Below are positions 21,724 through 32,638 of a DNA stretch of 64,000 nt, piece after piece. Made by a program: the position numbers and the translations under genes. This stretch comes from Niebla homalea (Eukaryota > Ascomycota > Lecanoromycetes > Lecanorales > Ramalinaceae). The stretch's first letter is position 1; each line of letters begins with the position of its first letter. The notes below the pieces were generated by a model. That model was not told the DNA's origin and did no database searches. It worked only from the letters and a program-made list of their open reading frames with translations. The stretch lies in NCBI GenBank assembly GCA_019925105.1, contig JAHGAU010000029.1:620001-684000 (forward strand), in the 5' to 3' direction.

Positions 21724-22565
21724 TCACAACAACTCACAAATGCCATTGATCACCAAATCCTTGACCGCACTCCAACGGGCAACAACGACGGCACCTCGTT
21801 CCATCGCCAATCTAATGTCCGTCCCGGGCACCTCGACCTCCCCATCCATATCCCTCAGCGCCCTAGCAAAGACAGCCTTGCCCATGTCAGGACTATCGAT
21901 CATGCTGATCCCACCGGCAGCTTTATCATCGAGATTTCGTAAGCTAGTGGGGAACTGGGCTAGGAAGCTACTGTGGTAGTGTTGATGCAGCAGGGAAACG
22001 TGACTTGACGCGTACTGAAGCTCAGCAGGAGACAGCTGAGCTCGGGCGTCGGGAGAGGAGGTATAGTGGAGCAGGTATGTGTCAATCTGTACGTATCACG
22101 CGCGATGATGGGTCAGTATAGATAAGGCAGGAAAGCATTGATATGTTGGGTACGGCCGCTGTAGAGGAGGAAATGTAAATACCTTCGCAATCCGAGCACG
22201 CAAAAAGGCACGAACGAGGTACTTGAATCGCTCAAGCTCGGTTTGGATGATGATGAGACGGAAGTTCGCCTTGGGATCCGGGATACCGGTCTGGTCCTCG
22301 ACGACCTCAATCTTGAAGCGATCGATGGTCTCAGCAATGGCCTTGTTGCAGATACCACTGCATAGAATGGCAATGGAGTTAATGAGAGTCCTACCTGCTT
22401 CGTTATCCGATCCAGCACCCGGTTCATCAATGCTTCTGGCCATGGCAGGATTTCAGGTGCGCTCCGCTCAATCACCCAAAGCCGGGTGAGCTCTTGCAAA
22501 TCTCTGGTCTCTTCTGGGAGGCCATTGTGACCATTCAACGTGCTTAAGATATCATCGATCTCCAT
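21724..22565 (-). CDS. SLD5: GINS complex subunit SLD5
   Basis: Three exons: 22565-22395, 22341-22183 and 22086-21724; 230 residues; introns of 53 and 96 bases. SLD5 is one of four GINS subunits and, with Cdc45 and Mcm2-7, forms the replicative helicase. The N-terminus [12 protein letters not shown], then [19 protein letters not shown] and [19 protein letters not shown], are the helical A-domain signatures. The C-terminal B domain ends in [20 protein letters not shown], as in other SLD5 proteins. For intron 1 a second in-frame acceptor 12 bases downstream would drop four residues. It is followed on the left by RCR (convergent); its promoter is in 22566-23523. Confidence 0.9.
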
Positions 22566-23523
22566 GGAAATTGTATAGGCGGCAGGGTATGAAGCATTTC
22601 AAAGACGGCGAGCCCACTAAGGCTGCTACCTTCCCAGATCTGGATCTGACTCATTTCTGGTTTGAGACATCGGTCCTAGAGTAGCGATCGTGCGCTCGTT
22701 TGTCTACTCGCAAAAAGCATCATTTGGTAGCAGCCTCTTCAAAGTGCACTAACTACTTCCGGCGATGCACATGCATACATCCCGTATTCCCTTCAGGCCT
22801 TCACTCAAGCTGCCAAGAGACAACCTAGGTCAGCCTGCATGAGACAAAGTGCACATACAAATAAATAACTGCGGAATCTGAGCATTAAACTGATATTGAT
22901 AATTCTGGAATTTTTATTGATGATGATGTTTTATCCATCACGGGACTGAGGTAGACGGAAAGTCCCTGACACCAATCCATCAGTCAATGAGGACACAATC
23001 ATTGACCCAGAGCAGTCAGCATTGAGAGCTGCTCCTGCTTCGCCCTACTCGAGACGGGCATCGACAAATGCCATGATGGTAAAAGCGACTCAGTAGTCCT
23101 TCGCAAATGTAGAGTGGACCTCATGAAATTCCTCCTTGCATAAGAATCTCCTTGGTGGAGTGAGGCATGGATAAGGATCAAAACGCATACAACATGTGGT
23201 AATAGCATTCTTCTGCGTTTGTGGGGAGTTTAAAGCGACAATGAATGAAGCTCGTATTTGAACCTGCCGAGAACCATGTGTGGTTGCTACCGCCTCGACA
23301 TGTCGCTTGGGGTGTAAAAAGAGTCGGCTTACACAAGTATGCTTCGGACGATAGACGGTAATGCTCCATCATCGGCACCGTGATTTTCGGTAAGACTTGC
23401 CAAAGCAATCGCAGAGTCCCGCCATAGGAGGGAGGGCAGATTTGCCATTGATTGATAAAAGCATTGTTGAGTAAGATGATGAGGTCAGCAGCGTCTGCAC
23501 AACAGCGTCCGAAATCTTGTGAC
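22566..23523. other. Intergenic between SLD5 and CDC25
   Basis: 958 bases: the SLD5 promoter and the CDC25 3' region. A minus-strand open frame at 23178-23636 overlaps the CDC25 end in another frame and looks like chance. No gene seen. Confidence 0.6.
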
Positions 23524-25387
23524 CTAGAATGAAACCAGCCGCCTGGCATGCTGTCTTCGAGAGTCAATGGGACTCTCGATGTCCATACCATCCAAAAGGC
23601 TGTCGTACTGTCGATTTGAGATGGTGGGGCTATCATCCCTGAGCTGATCGTGTTGACCGAATGCGTAGGTTTGGGCTCTGCTGAGCTTAGTCCGCTGCTG
23701 CTTCACGCGTCCCATGCCTCGCTCGCAAGCGTTTTCGTGCTGCTTATCACCCATCTCCACGTAATTTTGTGGTGAGCATCTTGGTTTATGATTCGCAAAG
23801 AAGGAGCTGTACCCTCCGTCGAGGATGTACACCTCCGGGTATGTGAGATTTGGATAGCGGTGTGAATTGCATGCTCGGTCCCGACCGCGTACGTGTTTCG
23901 CCCTGTGGTCGCTTAGTTACTTGCTTGGTAGAGAGAATGAAAAGACTTACATCAAAGGAGCCCGGCATGCGGAATATTCGCAATGGAAGATCAGTAACGT
24001 CGGACCGCACGGCATCGAATCAAAGAGGCGATCGGCAAGTTGCTCTTTGTCATTGTAGTTGATCGCACCGTCAATGTGACCACCTTCGAACTCATATTCA
24101 AAGCGACAGTCAACGACCAACGATCGCGTGAAAGTTTCGGTGTATCTGCCATCCAGCACATCGATCATCGTCTCCTTCGTGATTCGTGGCAAGCTCTCAT
24201 CATCAGCGCAGAAATGAGGGAGTTGCAGCCTTGGAGGATCATCGATATCCATGACCGGATCAAGCTTCGACCCGGCGGAGCGATTCTCGTCCTGCTTGAT
24301 GATATCCGCAGGATGTTCAAACATACTGAGCGATCGCCGGAACTGTTTTCGAGGCCGTTGCGTTGGATTTGAAGGCTTGCGTACGTGACTGGCAATGGAT
24401 GGTCCCATGGCCCTGAGGTTGGACGAGGACTGTCTGTGTCTTGGTGGCGGACCCATAGAAGGAGTGGACGGCGAGTGAGCAGACTGGGGTCTTCCGTCGT
24501 TCGGTGGTGACTCTCGTGAGCCTCCTTCTGGCGTGGTGCTCATTGGAGACTTCAGGGCTACTCCACTCCCAAATCTGAAGGGGGGACACTCTATCCTATT
24601 AGACTTCAGACTGACAGCGGACGTCGTGTATCCTTTCGTCCGGGCGAGTGAGGGTCTGGGTATTGAAACCCTACGACGCCTGCAAAGCAGCGATTAGTGG
24701 AGGGTCCTCCGGAGCTGGAAGCAGGTGCGTGAGCATCTGTGTTCAGACTTGCCTGGATGGCTCAAAGAGCATCTCGCTTGATCCCTCAGCGAGGTTTGTC
24801 ACATCTTCCAACGGTGTTTCCAATGGCGTTGGCTCAACTTGGGTTTCGACGACGTAGGGTGGCTTATGAGGTAGGGGAGAGATGTCCATTGAATCGTGTA
24901 TGAAACCCGGAGAGGAGGACGGTGGGGGCGGGGTGGTCATTGCTTCTAGGCCATTGATTAGCAGTTAACCAAAGAAGCATCTGCGGCAACAGTAGTACCA
25001 CGACTTCCAAGTGGACGCAAGAGGCCGGAGGGAAACAGCGAACGGCGCGGAGTGGGCAATTGAGGACTGTTTGTTATCAGCTCCTGCAATCATGTCTTGT
25101 TGCTGGGGCTCTCACCTCTGATCTATATGGAAATTGGTGGATAAGTCTGCTGCCAGGCTTGCCGTTGGGGAAGAACCGCGGACGGGTTTGAGGCTGAAAT
25201 AGTCGGTTGGAGCATTGTTCATACTGAGGTCTCTGAAATTGAAGCCCGCAGTATCAAATGAAAGCTTGGATGGGAATTCCTCTCGATAGCCCGAATTGTA
25301 GGAAGGATGTGCCTGGGCACGACAACCCCATGTCCCGAATGGTAACGAGACTGGCTGCATGGCAGCTAGGGGCGAGGATCGTTGCAT
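23524..25387 (-). CDS. CDC25: M-phase inducer phosphatase CDC25 (nimT/MIH1 family)
   Basis: Five exons: 25387-25116, 25066-24999, 24945-24753, 24679-23951 and 23902-23524; 546 residues. It removes the inhibitory phosphate from Tyr15 of Cdc1/Cdk1 and triggers mitosis. The N-terminal regulatory half carries the fungal CDC25 signatures FNFRDLSM, GSSPTASLAADLS and IDQSPQLPTPRRSLF. The catalytic rhodanese fold begins near LPRITKETMIDVLDGRY, has VVDCRFEYEFEGGHI and ends in the loop HCEYSACRAP, with Cys411 as nucleophile and Arg417. YPEVYILDGGYSSFF follows. An in-frame stop just upstream fixes the start. Intron 3 (24680-24752) uses a GC donor. A Cys at 416 inside the loop is unusual. S/T-P sites in the first half suggest control by phosphorylation. 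Confidence 0.95.
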
Positions 25388-25488
25388 TGTCTTCTTTTAC
25401 AGCGTTGACTATTGGCTGGTCTCACGATTGGCAGTGTAAAGGCAGCTCGTCTGTTCTCATGTGAGAGTGTGTAGGATGAGGACGGAAT

Positions 25489-25521
25489 AAATCCAATGGG
25501 ATGGTAAATCCAGTGGGATGG
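25489..25521. repeat. Two-copy 17-base tandem duplication
   Basis: AAATCCAATGGGATGG followed, after one T, by AAATCCAGTGGGATGG; the two copies differ at one base. It is about 100-130 bases upstream of the CDC25 start, so in its leader or proximal promoter. No function is evident. Confidence 0.6.
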
Positions 25522-26760
25522 CCGACTAAGATGCCTGCGGTGAACAATTGAATGCTACTGAATCTTTTCCCAGAAAGGGATACCCGATGTGAGCTGGGGA
25601 GACATCAATGGTGAGGACTTGTGCTTCTCATGACCGGTCTGTGCGCGTTGCTCTTGCCCCTCGACTATTGGTGGGAGGATGAGAGGTCCCACTGAGAATG
25701 TCTAATTATGCAGGAGGTAGAGGCGGAAGAGAGACAGGCTGTGAAGGACACAATGCCTGGAGCTTAAGAGATGTGAACCTAGCAGTTGAGGAAGCTCTGC
25801 CTTTGGAGAAGAATCGAATAATGTGGTACCTTTCAGCGGTTGGCAGTTGAATCTCCTAGGGCAACGAAGAAAAGGCGTGTGTAATCCGTACCTTACGCAA
25901 AACGGCGGGCGGGAAAGGATAACGGGTCAGGAGCAAGGCGAATTGTAAGTTTCCAGGTACTATTCGCTTAATACTGGAATTACAGTATAGACTACGCTAC
26001 TACTGATTACTAGGAATCAACAACGCATGACAATTGAGCATGAATCTCACGTCAGACGATGAAGTAAGCATTATTGAATGAGGTATTCCTACATTGACTC
26101 TTATAATCCTGAGCCAAAGACTCAGGCACTCAGCCAATTGCCGTGCCTGCAGTCGCGGTCTGCCCTTGCTGAAGCGCTTTCTCAAAAGGATCGCCCTTTA
26201 TTTGATCGAATTCAGCTTTGCCGCACGTTTCTTACAAGTGGATTTCATGCAGCGTGCAAACTGCAAAGTGCAAACGCCTACCGTACTCCCGGAAATTGTG
26301 CCTCTCGGCCCTCTCCAAAGCAAGAAGCAAGCGCTTCGGACCTCGAAAGCGGTTGCCTCACTGGATTACCATTGGATAAGCCAACAAGACTGCACGCCTC
26401 ACATGACCGTGGCTCCTCCGCAGCCACCTTGCCGGCCAGTATCTGACGCAATTCGACCGCAGATCATGTTCCAGGGCTTAAAGAAGACTAGAATGGAGCC
26501 GAATCCGTCCCTACAAGGGGAGAATGCTTTTGTTGTTGGCTAGGACACCCAAGCGCTCTTAGGTTTCCGGCCTCTGATTCGCTGACCAACATGAACTTTG
26601 ATGGCTGGACTACCATCCTGGTCACCTGGACCCAGTAGCGCAGCTTTTCGCTTTCGGCAAATGTTAATAAATGTTTGCCTTCAAATCATGACACGAAGTT
26701 TTCGAACAGCCAGATCGCATAAGGCTGTCACTAAGAGCAGAATCTCAATAAACAAACAAG

Positions 26761-26768
26761 CACGTGAC
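26761..26768. promoter_or_regulatory. CACGTGAC E-box-like site
   Basis: Matches the CACGTGA core bound by bHLH factors such as Cbf1 in fungi. It is 560 bases upstream of POL5. A single 8-base match; binding is inference. Confidence 0.3.
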
Positions 26769-27327
26769 TGTTGATATTCTTTACCATTTGTGCAGTTGAG
26801 TCTCGACTTTCCTATCATGATTGAACCCGCGTCCCAAGCACTCCAAGGTTCGGAAATCGTTCCATAGTAGGCCCAGATCTGCTATCCAAGCGGCTCAATT
26901 GAACATTATGTGATGTGAATCGTGTTACTCCAATACTGTATGAACATCCTGAGGGAGTTTCATCTCAAGCAGTTTCTGTTAAGCATTTTGTCGCGAATCC
27001 TTGGCACGGCTTCAGCAGGAGGAGCTCATCGTGTTTGCTAAATAACGTCTTTCAGGTATGGGATGAGCATTATCGATGTTGAGAAATGAGCTCGAGTATT
27101 GAAAAGCTTCAACGAGGATACCATGGGCCGCATAGAGCCATGACCAGTCCATACAAAAAATCAATCGCCACATCAAGTCTTGAATATTTATGTTATGCGA
27201 TGGTACTCGGCTTGGCTGGTGAGGATGGACGGATAAACGTTTATCAGATCCCGATGGTCCCCAAGCAAGCCAAGTCAAACACAAATTATTAGAGATTTAT
27301 ATCTTCCGACTTTATCAGGTTATCCTA

Positions 27328-30300
27328 ATGGCAAAGAAAAGATCGCGCGAGACTTCCAGTGTCCGTGAGACGTTAATCGAAATATATGATGATCTTGCCA
27401 ATTTGAACGAAAGCATTCGACTCAAAGCTGTTCATAGTCTGATCACCAAGTTCGTCGTCTCCTCTCAGGCCAGTGTTCCTCAACTCAATGAAATCTTTAC
27501 GAGACTCGTCCGCGGCCTCTGTAGCGGCCGTAAGGCTGCCCGTATCGGCTTCTCCATAGCATTGACGTCCCTCCTATCAGAGCTCCGTAGAGTCTCGCAT
27601 CTTGGTCTTGAATCATTCCTCAACGCTGCCAATCTACTGCGTCTCTTGAAAGGCCATACGGAGGTAGCAAAAGCTACTTCAGTCCACGTGAGTCAACAAG
27701 CAGCCCACCAGGTTGGCCAATAAGTAGTGATTCCATGTTCAGGAGCAACGAGACTTTTTCCTTGGAAGACTGTTCGGTGTTGAGGCCTTTATACGGTCCG
27801 GCCTCGTCTTCGCTGATGTTGACGATTTGAAGCCATGGACCTCAGCTGTAGAGCTCATCTTCCAAATCGCAGCGGAGAAGATCCTGCTCCGGGAGGAATG
27901 TGGCTATGTACTGTTTGCTGCAATAAGGGATGCCGTGGTACCTAAGCACAATCCTGATTATGCTCGAATCATAGCCATAACCATGCATTCCGTTGGTTTG
28001 ATCAGGACATCGGAGGGTGCTGCAATATGGATCGCGCTTCGTTCCAAGTATCCTGAGACGGACTTGCCCGCTGGGCTGTGGCATCAACAAAGTCCACTTA
28101 GCGAAACGGAAAGGCCTGCTTTAGCTCGAATCCTTTGCGAAGCCACTTCTCCAAACACAGCACAAGACAAGGACAAGAATGCTGCAAGCACAGGTCAATG
28201 GTCTGCCAAACCTCACTTCGCATGGCAAGCCATCATCTCGGAAATATTGTCCGAAGCTCCTTCGAAGCTTGCATCGGGTGCTCATTTCTCTGGAAGTTCA
28301 GACCTTCTCATGTTTCGACAATTCTGGATTACGTGTGTGGACAGTAGGTGCGTCCTCGGGCAAGTCCAATATGTACTGATACGTTCTAGCTGGCCTCTTT
28401 GGTGCTGCATCATCTCCTGAACGCAAGTACCAGGGCTTCACCCTCCTCCAACAATTGATTGGTGAATTGCCCCACGAGCTCATCAAGGAGATACTGAGCC
28501 CAAATTGCATCCGCTGTTTTATCAATCACGTTGGCTCAAGCAACCGTTTCCTACATCGCGCTGCTGAACAAGTGAGGCGGGCAATCATAGAACGGAGCGA
28601 TCTCGATACAGACGCTATTCCAGCCATCTTGCCTAGGTTGATTGCGCCGCCTGTAGGGGACATAAGTTTTGATCGGAGAACGAAGACGAAGACTGTGGAA
28701 ACTCTGTTGTCTTACGCTGCGAGGTCAGGCATCCTTGAAGTGCTTCATCTTCTGGAAGAGTTGATGTTGGTCCCCGGTGCAGATAATGAGAAATCGACTA
28801 GTTCTGCGCGACAAATGCTCGTCGAGCATTTGGTGAATGCAGTGCGCTCGATTCGCAAAGAGTCCACCATGAGTCGCAGAAACATGGATTTCATACAGGA
28901 AGCATTATATCTGATGTCCAAATTTGCTTACTTTGACATTCCGTCCCCGTCAAAAACAGGGACTGATGTATCCATGCCTACAATGACCGCAATCAGCCGA
29001 AACATGTTCAGAACTCGAATATCGTCTTTACTATCCTATCTCATAGTACAACCTGTTGATGCTTCACAGCTCGCCTACGACTTAGTCCTTAGCCTCAATA
29101 AGCATAAACACCAATCACTTTTGCAATTAGATCATGAGATGCAGAAACTGCTGGACAATGCTTTTAGGACCTTGCGGTCTCTTCAGAGCAAAAAAGGGCA
29201 GAGAAAAGCCGGCACGAGAATATTCGAGTCAAGCGTCCTGTTGATGGCCTTGGGTATACTTCAAGTGCATAATGGAGATCCAGACGCAATCGGAATCCTT
29301 GAGGATTTGACATCCGTCCTTCGGCACGAACCTCAAGATTTCAACGGGGGAGAACAAAGAGACGATGTCGAAGCGATTACAGATATCTTGCTGTCACTCG
29401 TGTCCAAACCATCGCAATTGTTCCGCCGTGTCGCATACGATGTGTTTGCCTCCCTGACACCTGACATCACTGAAGAGGGATTAGAGCCTATGGTCAAGGT
29501 GCGCAGGCTATTGTAATGAAGCGATAGATTGGCTGACGCTTGTAGGTCCTCGCTACAAAGGAGACACTATCTGGACAAGCAGAGGTTTTTGATGTGGAAG
29601 AAGAGGGTGATATGATTGACAGTGATGTTGATGAGGTGGACGCAACAGAGAGCAACGATCCGGACACATCCGATTCAGATGACAATGAGCTCGGCTCGAG
29701 CGACTCTTCTCAAAGTCCTGCATCGTCCGGGCATTCAGTCCACGGTGAAGCAGACGAATCTGAGGAGGAGGCAGCGATGTTCAACGCGAAATTGGCACAG
29801 GCACTGGGTACTAATGATGATCTGAAGGAAAGTGATGCTGAGACCGAGTCGTCGTCAGATGAGGCCATGAACGATGAGCAGATGGAGAGGCTAGACAAGC
29901 ATCTAGAGCTGATGTTCCAAGCACGCAAAGTGGCCATAAACAAAAAGTCCGAGCGGAAAGGAGCCAAAGATGCCATCGTCAACTTGAAATGCCGGGTACT
30001 CGAATTGTTGGAAATATACATCAAGCACCGACACACGGACGCTATATGTCTGAAGCTCATTCTTCCAATCCTTGTCCTTGCAAGAACCTCCACCAGCCCT
30101 CTAGTCTCACGCAAAGCCTGTGAGTTAGTACGGCATTATAGCCGCTTCGGTAAGGGAGAAGGTGTGCCAAAGATCGAGAGTCCACATTCAACATTGGATC
30201 TTTTGCGCAGCATTCATGATGAGGCTGGGAAACATGCATCCAACGCACATGCCTCCGCATGCAGTCAGGCGAGTTTGATCTCAGTCAGAAGCTTGGTCCG

Positions 30301-30472
30301 CCTCGACAAGCAGCATCTCCGGGAAGTGATCAGGATTTACGCCTCCACGCAAGAGAAGGCGCTGTTTGACCGGGCTTTCAGCATGAAAACGACCTTTTTC
30401 TTAGATTGGCTCAATTGGTCAATGTCCTTGAACAAGCAATCGCTCCCAGAAATGGACCAAGGACAGCAATAG
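27328..30472 (+). CDS. POL5: POL5 / MYBBP1A family nucleolar protein (DNA polymerase phi)
   Basis: Four exons: 27328-27687, 27743-28343, 28390-29498 and 29546-30472; 998 residues; introns of 55, 46 and 47 bases. Despite the polymerase name, the yeast protein is a HEAT-like nucleolar factor needed for rRNA synthesis and large-subunit assembly. Family features: RLKAVHSLITKFV and RLVRGLCSGRKAARIGFSIALTSLL near the N-terminus, FFLGRLFGVEAFIRSGL, then YQGFTLLQQLIGELP. A long acidic Ser/Asp/Glu stretch at about residues 705-800 precedes a helical C-terminus (MNDEQMERLDKHLELMFQARK). No polymerase active-site motif is visible. Its stop is 68 bases from the APN1 stop on the other strand. Confidence 0.9.
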
Positions 30473-30540
30473 CGAATAGCCTGCTCCATCGGCTTTATCT
30501 CTCTCCCGTACACGGAGCCTCAATTGGCTCCTAGTGCGAT

Positions 30541-32253
30541 CTAGCCTTTATCACGCTTTTTGTGTCCATCGCCTTTGGCGCCTGAATCAAATTTAAGCTT
30601 GGCTTGCCCCTTCTCCACGGCCTTCTTCTCCTTCGCCATTTTCTTTTCAAAAGCTTCAGCATACTTTGCTCGTTCCGCAGCGCCTTTATCAGCAAGCTCT
30701 CGCTCGATTTCCTTGAAATCAGAACTTTCAGCGTCCTGTCCGATCAGGCTCTCGAGCAGTCCGATTTCCTTTGCCCATATACCCTTGTCTTCCACGGTCT
30801 TGCCATCCTGATTGATTTTGTCAATCGGCGTCTCTAGTATCAAGGGCAAGCCATCAAAGCTGGCCTCGTTCATCACATTGTGAAAGGCTCGAAGGCCAAG
30901 GAAGCCGGCGCCAATGTTTTGATGCAGGTCACGGTGCGAAGCAAGAGGAGCTTTACTGTCATTGATGTGGAGTGCTTTCAAATATTTCATTCCAACGACA
31001 TTGTCAAACATTTTCATGGTCTCGGCGAAAGCTTCTGGGGAGCGCAGGTCATAGCCCGCCGCGAAAACATGGCATGTGTCTATACACACGCCGATACGGG
31101 ATTTGTCGTCCACAAGCGAAATAATGTCCCGGAGATCCTCAAACCTGGAGCCAACCACGTTACCAGAGCCAGCCATAGCTTCAAGAACTGGCACAACGCT
31201 TGCAGTCGCTGCATGGGCCTTATTCAATGCAGAAGCTATGCGCCCGATGGCAGAAGAGCGCGAGGCTGAACCGGTCCAGCCCGGATGAAAATTGTAAAGC
31301 TTGATTCCGAGGCTGTCGCATCGCTTCAGATCGTCCACGAAAGCATTGAAGCCTTGCTTGGCCTTCTCTTTATCTTCCTGTGCCAGATTCACTAGATATG
31401 AGCCATGCGGGAGAACATGGCTACTGGCATCATACTTCTTGTCGTTGCAGAAATCTATGAACTGCTGGCAATGGTCTGCCTGCAAAGGGGGGTTGTCCCA
31501 CTTTCTCTGGGACTTCAAGAACATAGCGAAAGCGTTACCTCCAATGTGAACGGCGTTGTTGACAGAGTTTTGCACCCCTTTCGCACCACTGACATGTGCA
31601 CCTATCATCTTGGCCAAACCTGTCGTTCGGGCGCGAAGCGGGATCGCTGCAGCAGCCATGTCCTCCTTGGTCGCCCGTCGCTTCTGTGGACTCACCTTTT
31701 CCTTTGGGCTCTGCTCCCCCTTGACGTCTTCCTTGGCTACGCTCTTGGTCTTCTTGCGGGGACCTTTCGCAGCCTGGGGGGAGCTTCCATCTTCCCCTTT
31801 CGAAGTTGTGTTATCCTCTTTTACTTGCTGTGGAATGGGGCTCTCCGATTCGGACGAGTGCTGTGTTCGTTTGGCTGTGGCTTTAGCTCTTTTTGATGTC
31901 CGCTCGATAGACTGCGGATCGGCCTTGTCGCCAGTTGACAGGTTGCTACTTCGTTGCTTCTTCTTCGCAGGTAGCTCTCCAGACAGATTACTTAAAATCT
32001 CACGCCCCTGACCTTTTCGTTTTCTACTCAATTGAAGTCGCTGCTGAGGAATAAGCTGCTCCGTGGATCCTTTGACAGTGCCAGGGGACTTGGTATTGAC
32101 TGCAGCGTGCTCTTCAGATGCCTCAATGGTCGAATGTTGAACATCAGGTGAACCCAACGAGGTAATTAAGACCTCTGAAGGCTCAGTCTGCTCAGCCTTT
32201 ACTTTTCGAGACCGGTATCGCGTAGAGGGAGCACTCTTCTCGTGCTCAACCAT
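30541..32253 (-). CDS. APN1: AP endonuclease APN1 (endonuclease IV family)
   Basis: One exon, 570 residues. The enzyme cuts the DNA backbone 5' of abasic sites in base excision repair, using three metal ions. The catalytic TIM-barrel starts at about residue 212 (MIGAHVSGAKGVQNSV) and shows the endonuclease IV signatures: HGSYLVNLA, LGIKLYNFHPGW, VLEAMAGSGN with the metal-binding Glu, GVCIDTCHVFAAGYDLR, LHINDSKAPLASHRDLHQNIG and LPLILETPID. The first 210 residues are an extra Lys/Ser/Glu-rich region with several basic clusters (KKKQR, RKKTK, QKRRATK), probably nuclear targeting or DNA contact. The C-terminus is also Lys-rich. Divergent from BUB1. Confidence 0.95.
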   Translation of the reverse strand: MVEHEKSAPSTRYRSRKVKAEQTEPSEVLITSLGSPDVQHSTIEASEEHAAVNTKSPGTVKGSTEQLIPQQRLQLSRKRKGQGREILSNLSGELPAKKKQRSSNLSTGDKADPQSIERTSKRAKATAKRTQHSSESESPIPQQVKEDNTTSKGEDGSSPQAAKGPRKKTKSVAKEDVKGEQSPKEKVSPQKRRATKEDMAAAAIPLRARTTGLAKMIGAHVSGAKGVQNSVNNAVHIGGNAFAMFLKSQRKWDNPPLQADHCQQFIDFCNDKKYDASSHVLPHGSYLVNLAQEDKEKAKQGFNAFVDDLKRCDSLGIKLYNFHPGWTGSASRSSAIGRIASALNKAHAATASVVPVLEAMAGSGNVVGSRFEDLRDIISLVDDKSRIGVCIDTCHVFAAGYDLRSPEAFAETMKMFDNVVGMKYLKALHINDSKAPLASHRDLHQNIGAGFLGLRAFHNVMNEASFDGLPLILETPIDKINQDGKTVEDKGIWAKEIGLLESLIGQDAESSDFKEIERELADKGAAERAKYAEAFEKKMAKEKKAVEKGQAKLKFDSGAKGDGHKKRDKG

Positions 32254-32638
32254 CGTTTATCAGACACTCAGGAACAAGAGATTAGTGCGGAACATACGAC
32301 AACGCCATTGCACAGTAATTTTGAAAATTAAAGATCACCAAAGAACTCTTGGAACATGGGAATCAAAAAGCTTTCCCCTTTGGAAAGCTACTGGTCTTCA
32401 AGAGAGAGCAATCCATCAATTGGATTTAGGTCGTCACATCATCCAGGGGGCATCACGTGACTTATCCTCACCGTTGCCCCTGCCGACACTAGTGGGAAAA
32501 TGTGTTGTCAATCAGGTCCGTGATACCATTTCTTAACGACTGATTCTGTTTGATTGTTTTTTAAATCATGGGCGATTGAGGATTTAGCAGCACAAAGCCC
32601 CTGACTCACTTTCACCGCGTTTTTCACTGCCCGCGAGC
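32254..32638. other. Intergenic, divergent APN1 / BUB1 promoter region
   Basis: 385 bases shared by two divergent starts. It includes the palindromic TCACGTGA site listed next. No gene seen. Confidence 0.65.
32453..32461. promoter_or_regulatory. TCACGTGAC palindromic E-box-like site
   Basis: An eight-base palindrome TCACGTGA plus C, midway between the divergent APN1 and BUB1 starts. Same core as at 26761 and 49359. Binding is inferred from the motif only. Confidence 0.35.

Larger units (their letters stand above)
25388..27327. other. Long intergenic, divergent CDC25 / POL5 upstream region
   Basis: 1.94 kb, the longest gene-free stretch in the window. Two overlapping plus-strand open frames (26078-26446, 26094-26543) show no known domain and resemble chance frames. 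It contains a 17-base tandem duplication at 25489-25521 and a CACGTGAC site at 26761. Confidence 0.6.

Noticed and set aside
23178..23636. A minus-strand frame of 152 codons at the end of CDC25
   Set aside because: Different frame from CDC25 across the shared part, and no family resemblance; CDC25 already has its expected end.
26078..26543. Two overlapping plus-strand frames of 122 and 149 codons in the long intergenic region
   Set aside because: No domain, mixed composition, no splice partner, and two frames open at once, as expected by chance.
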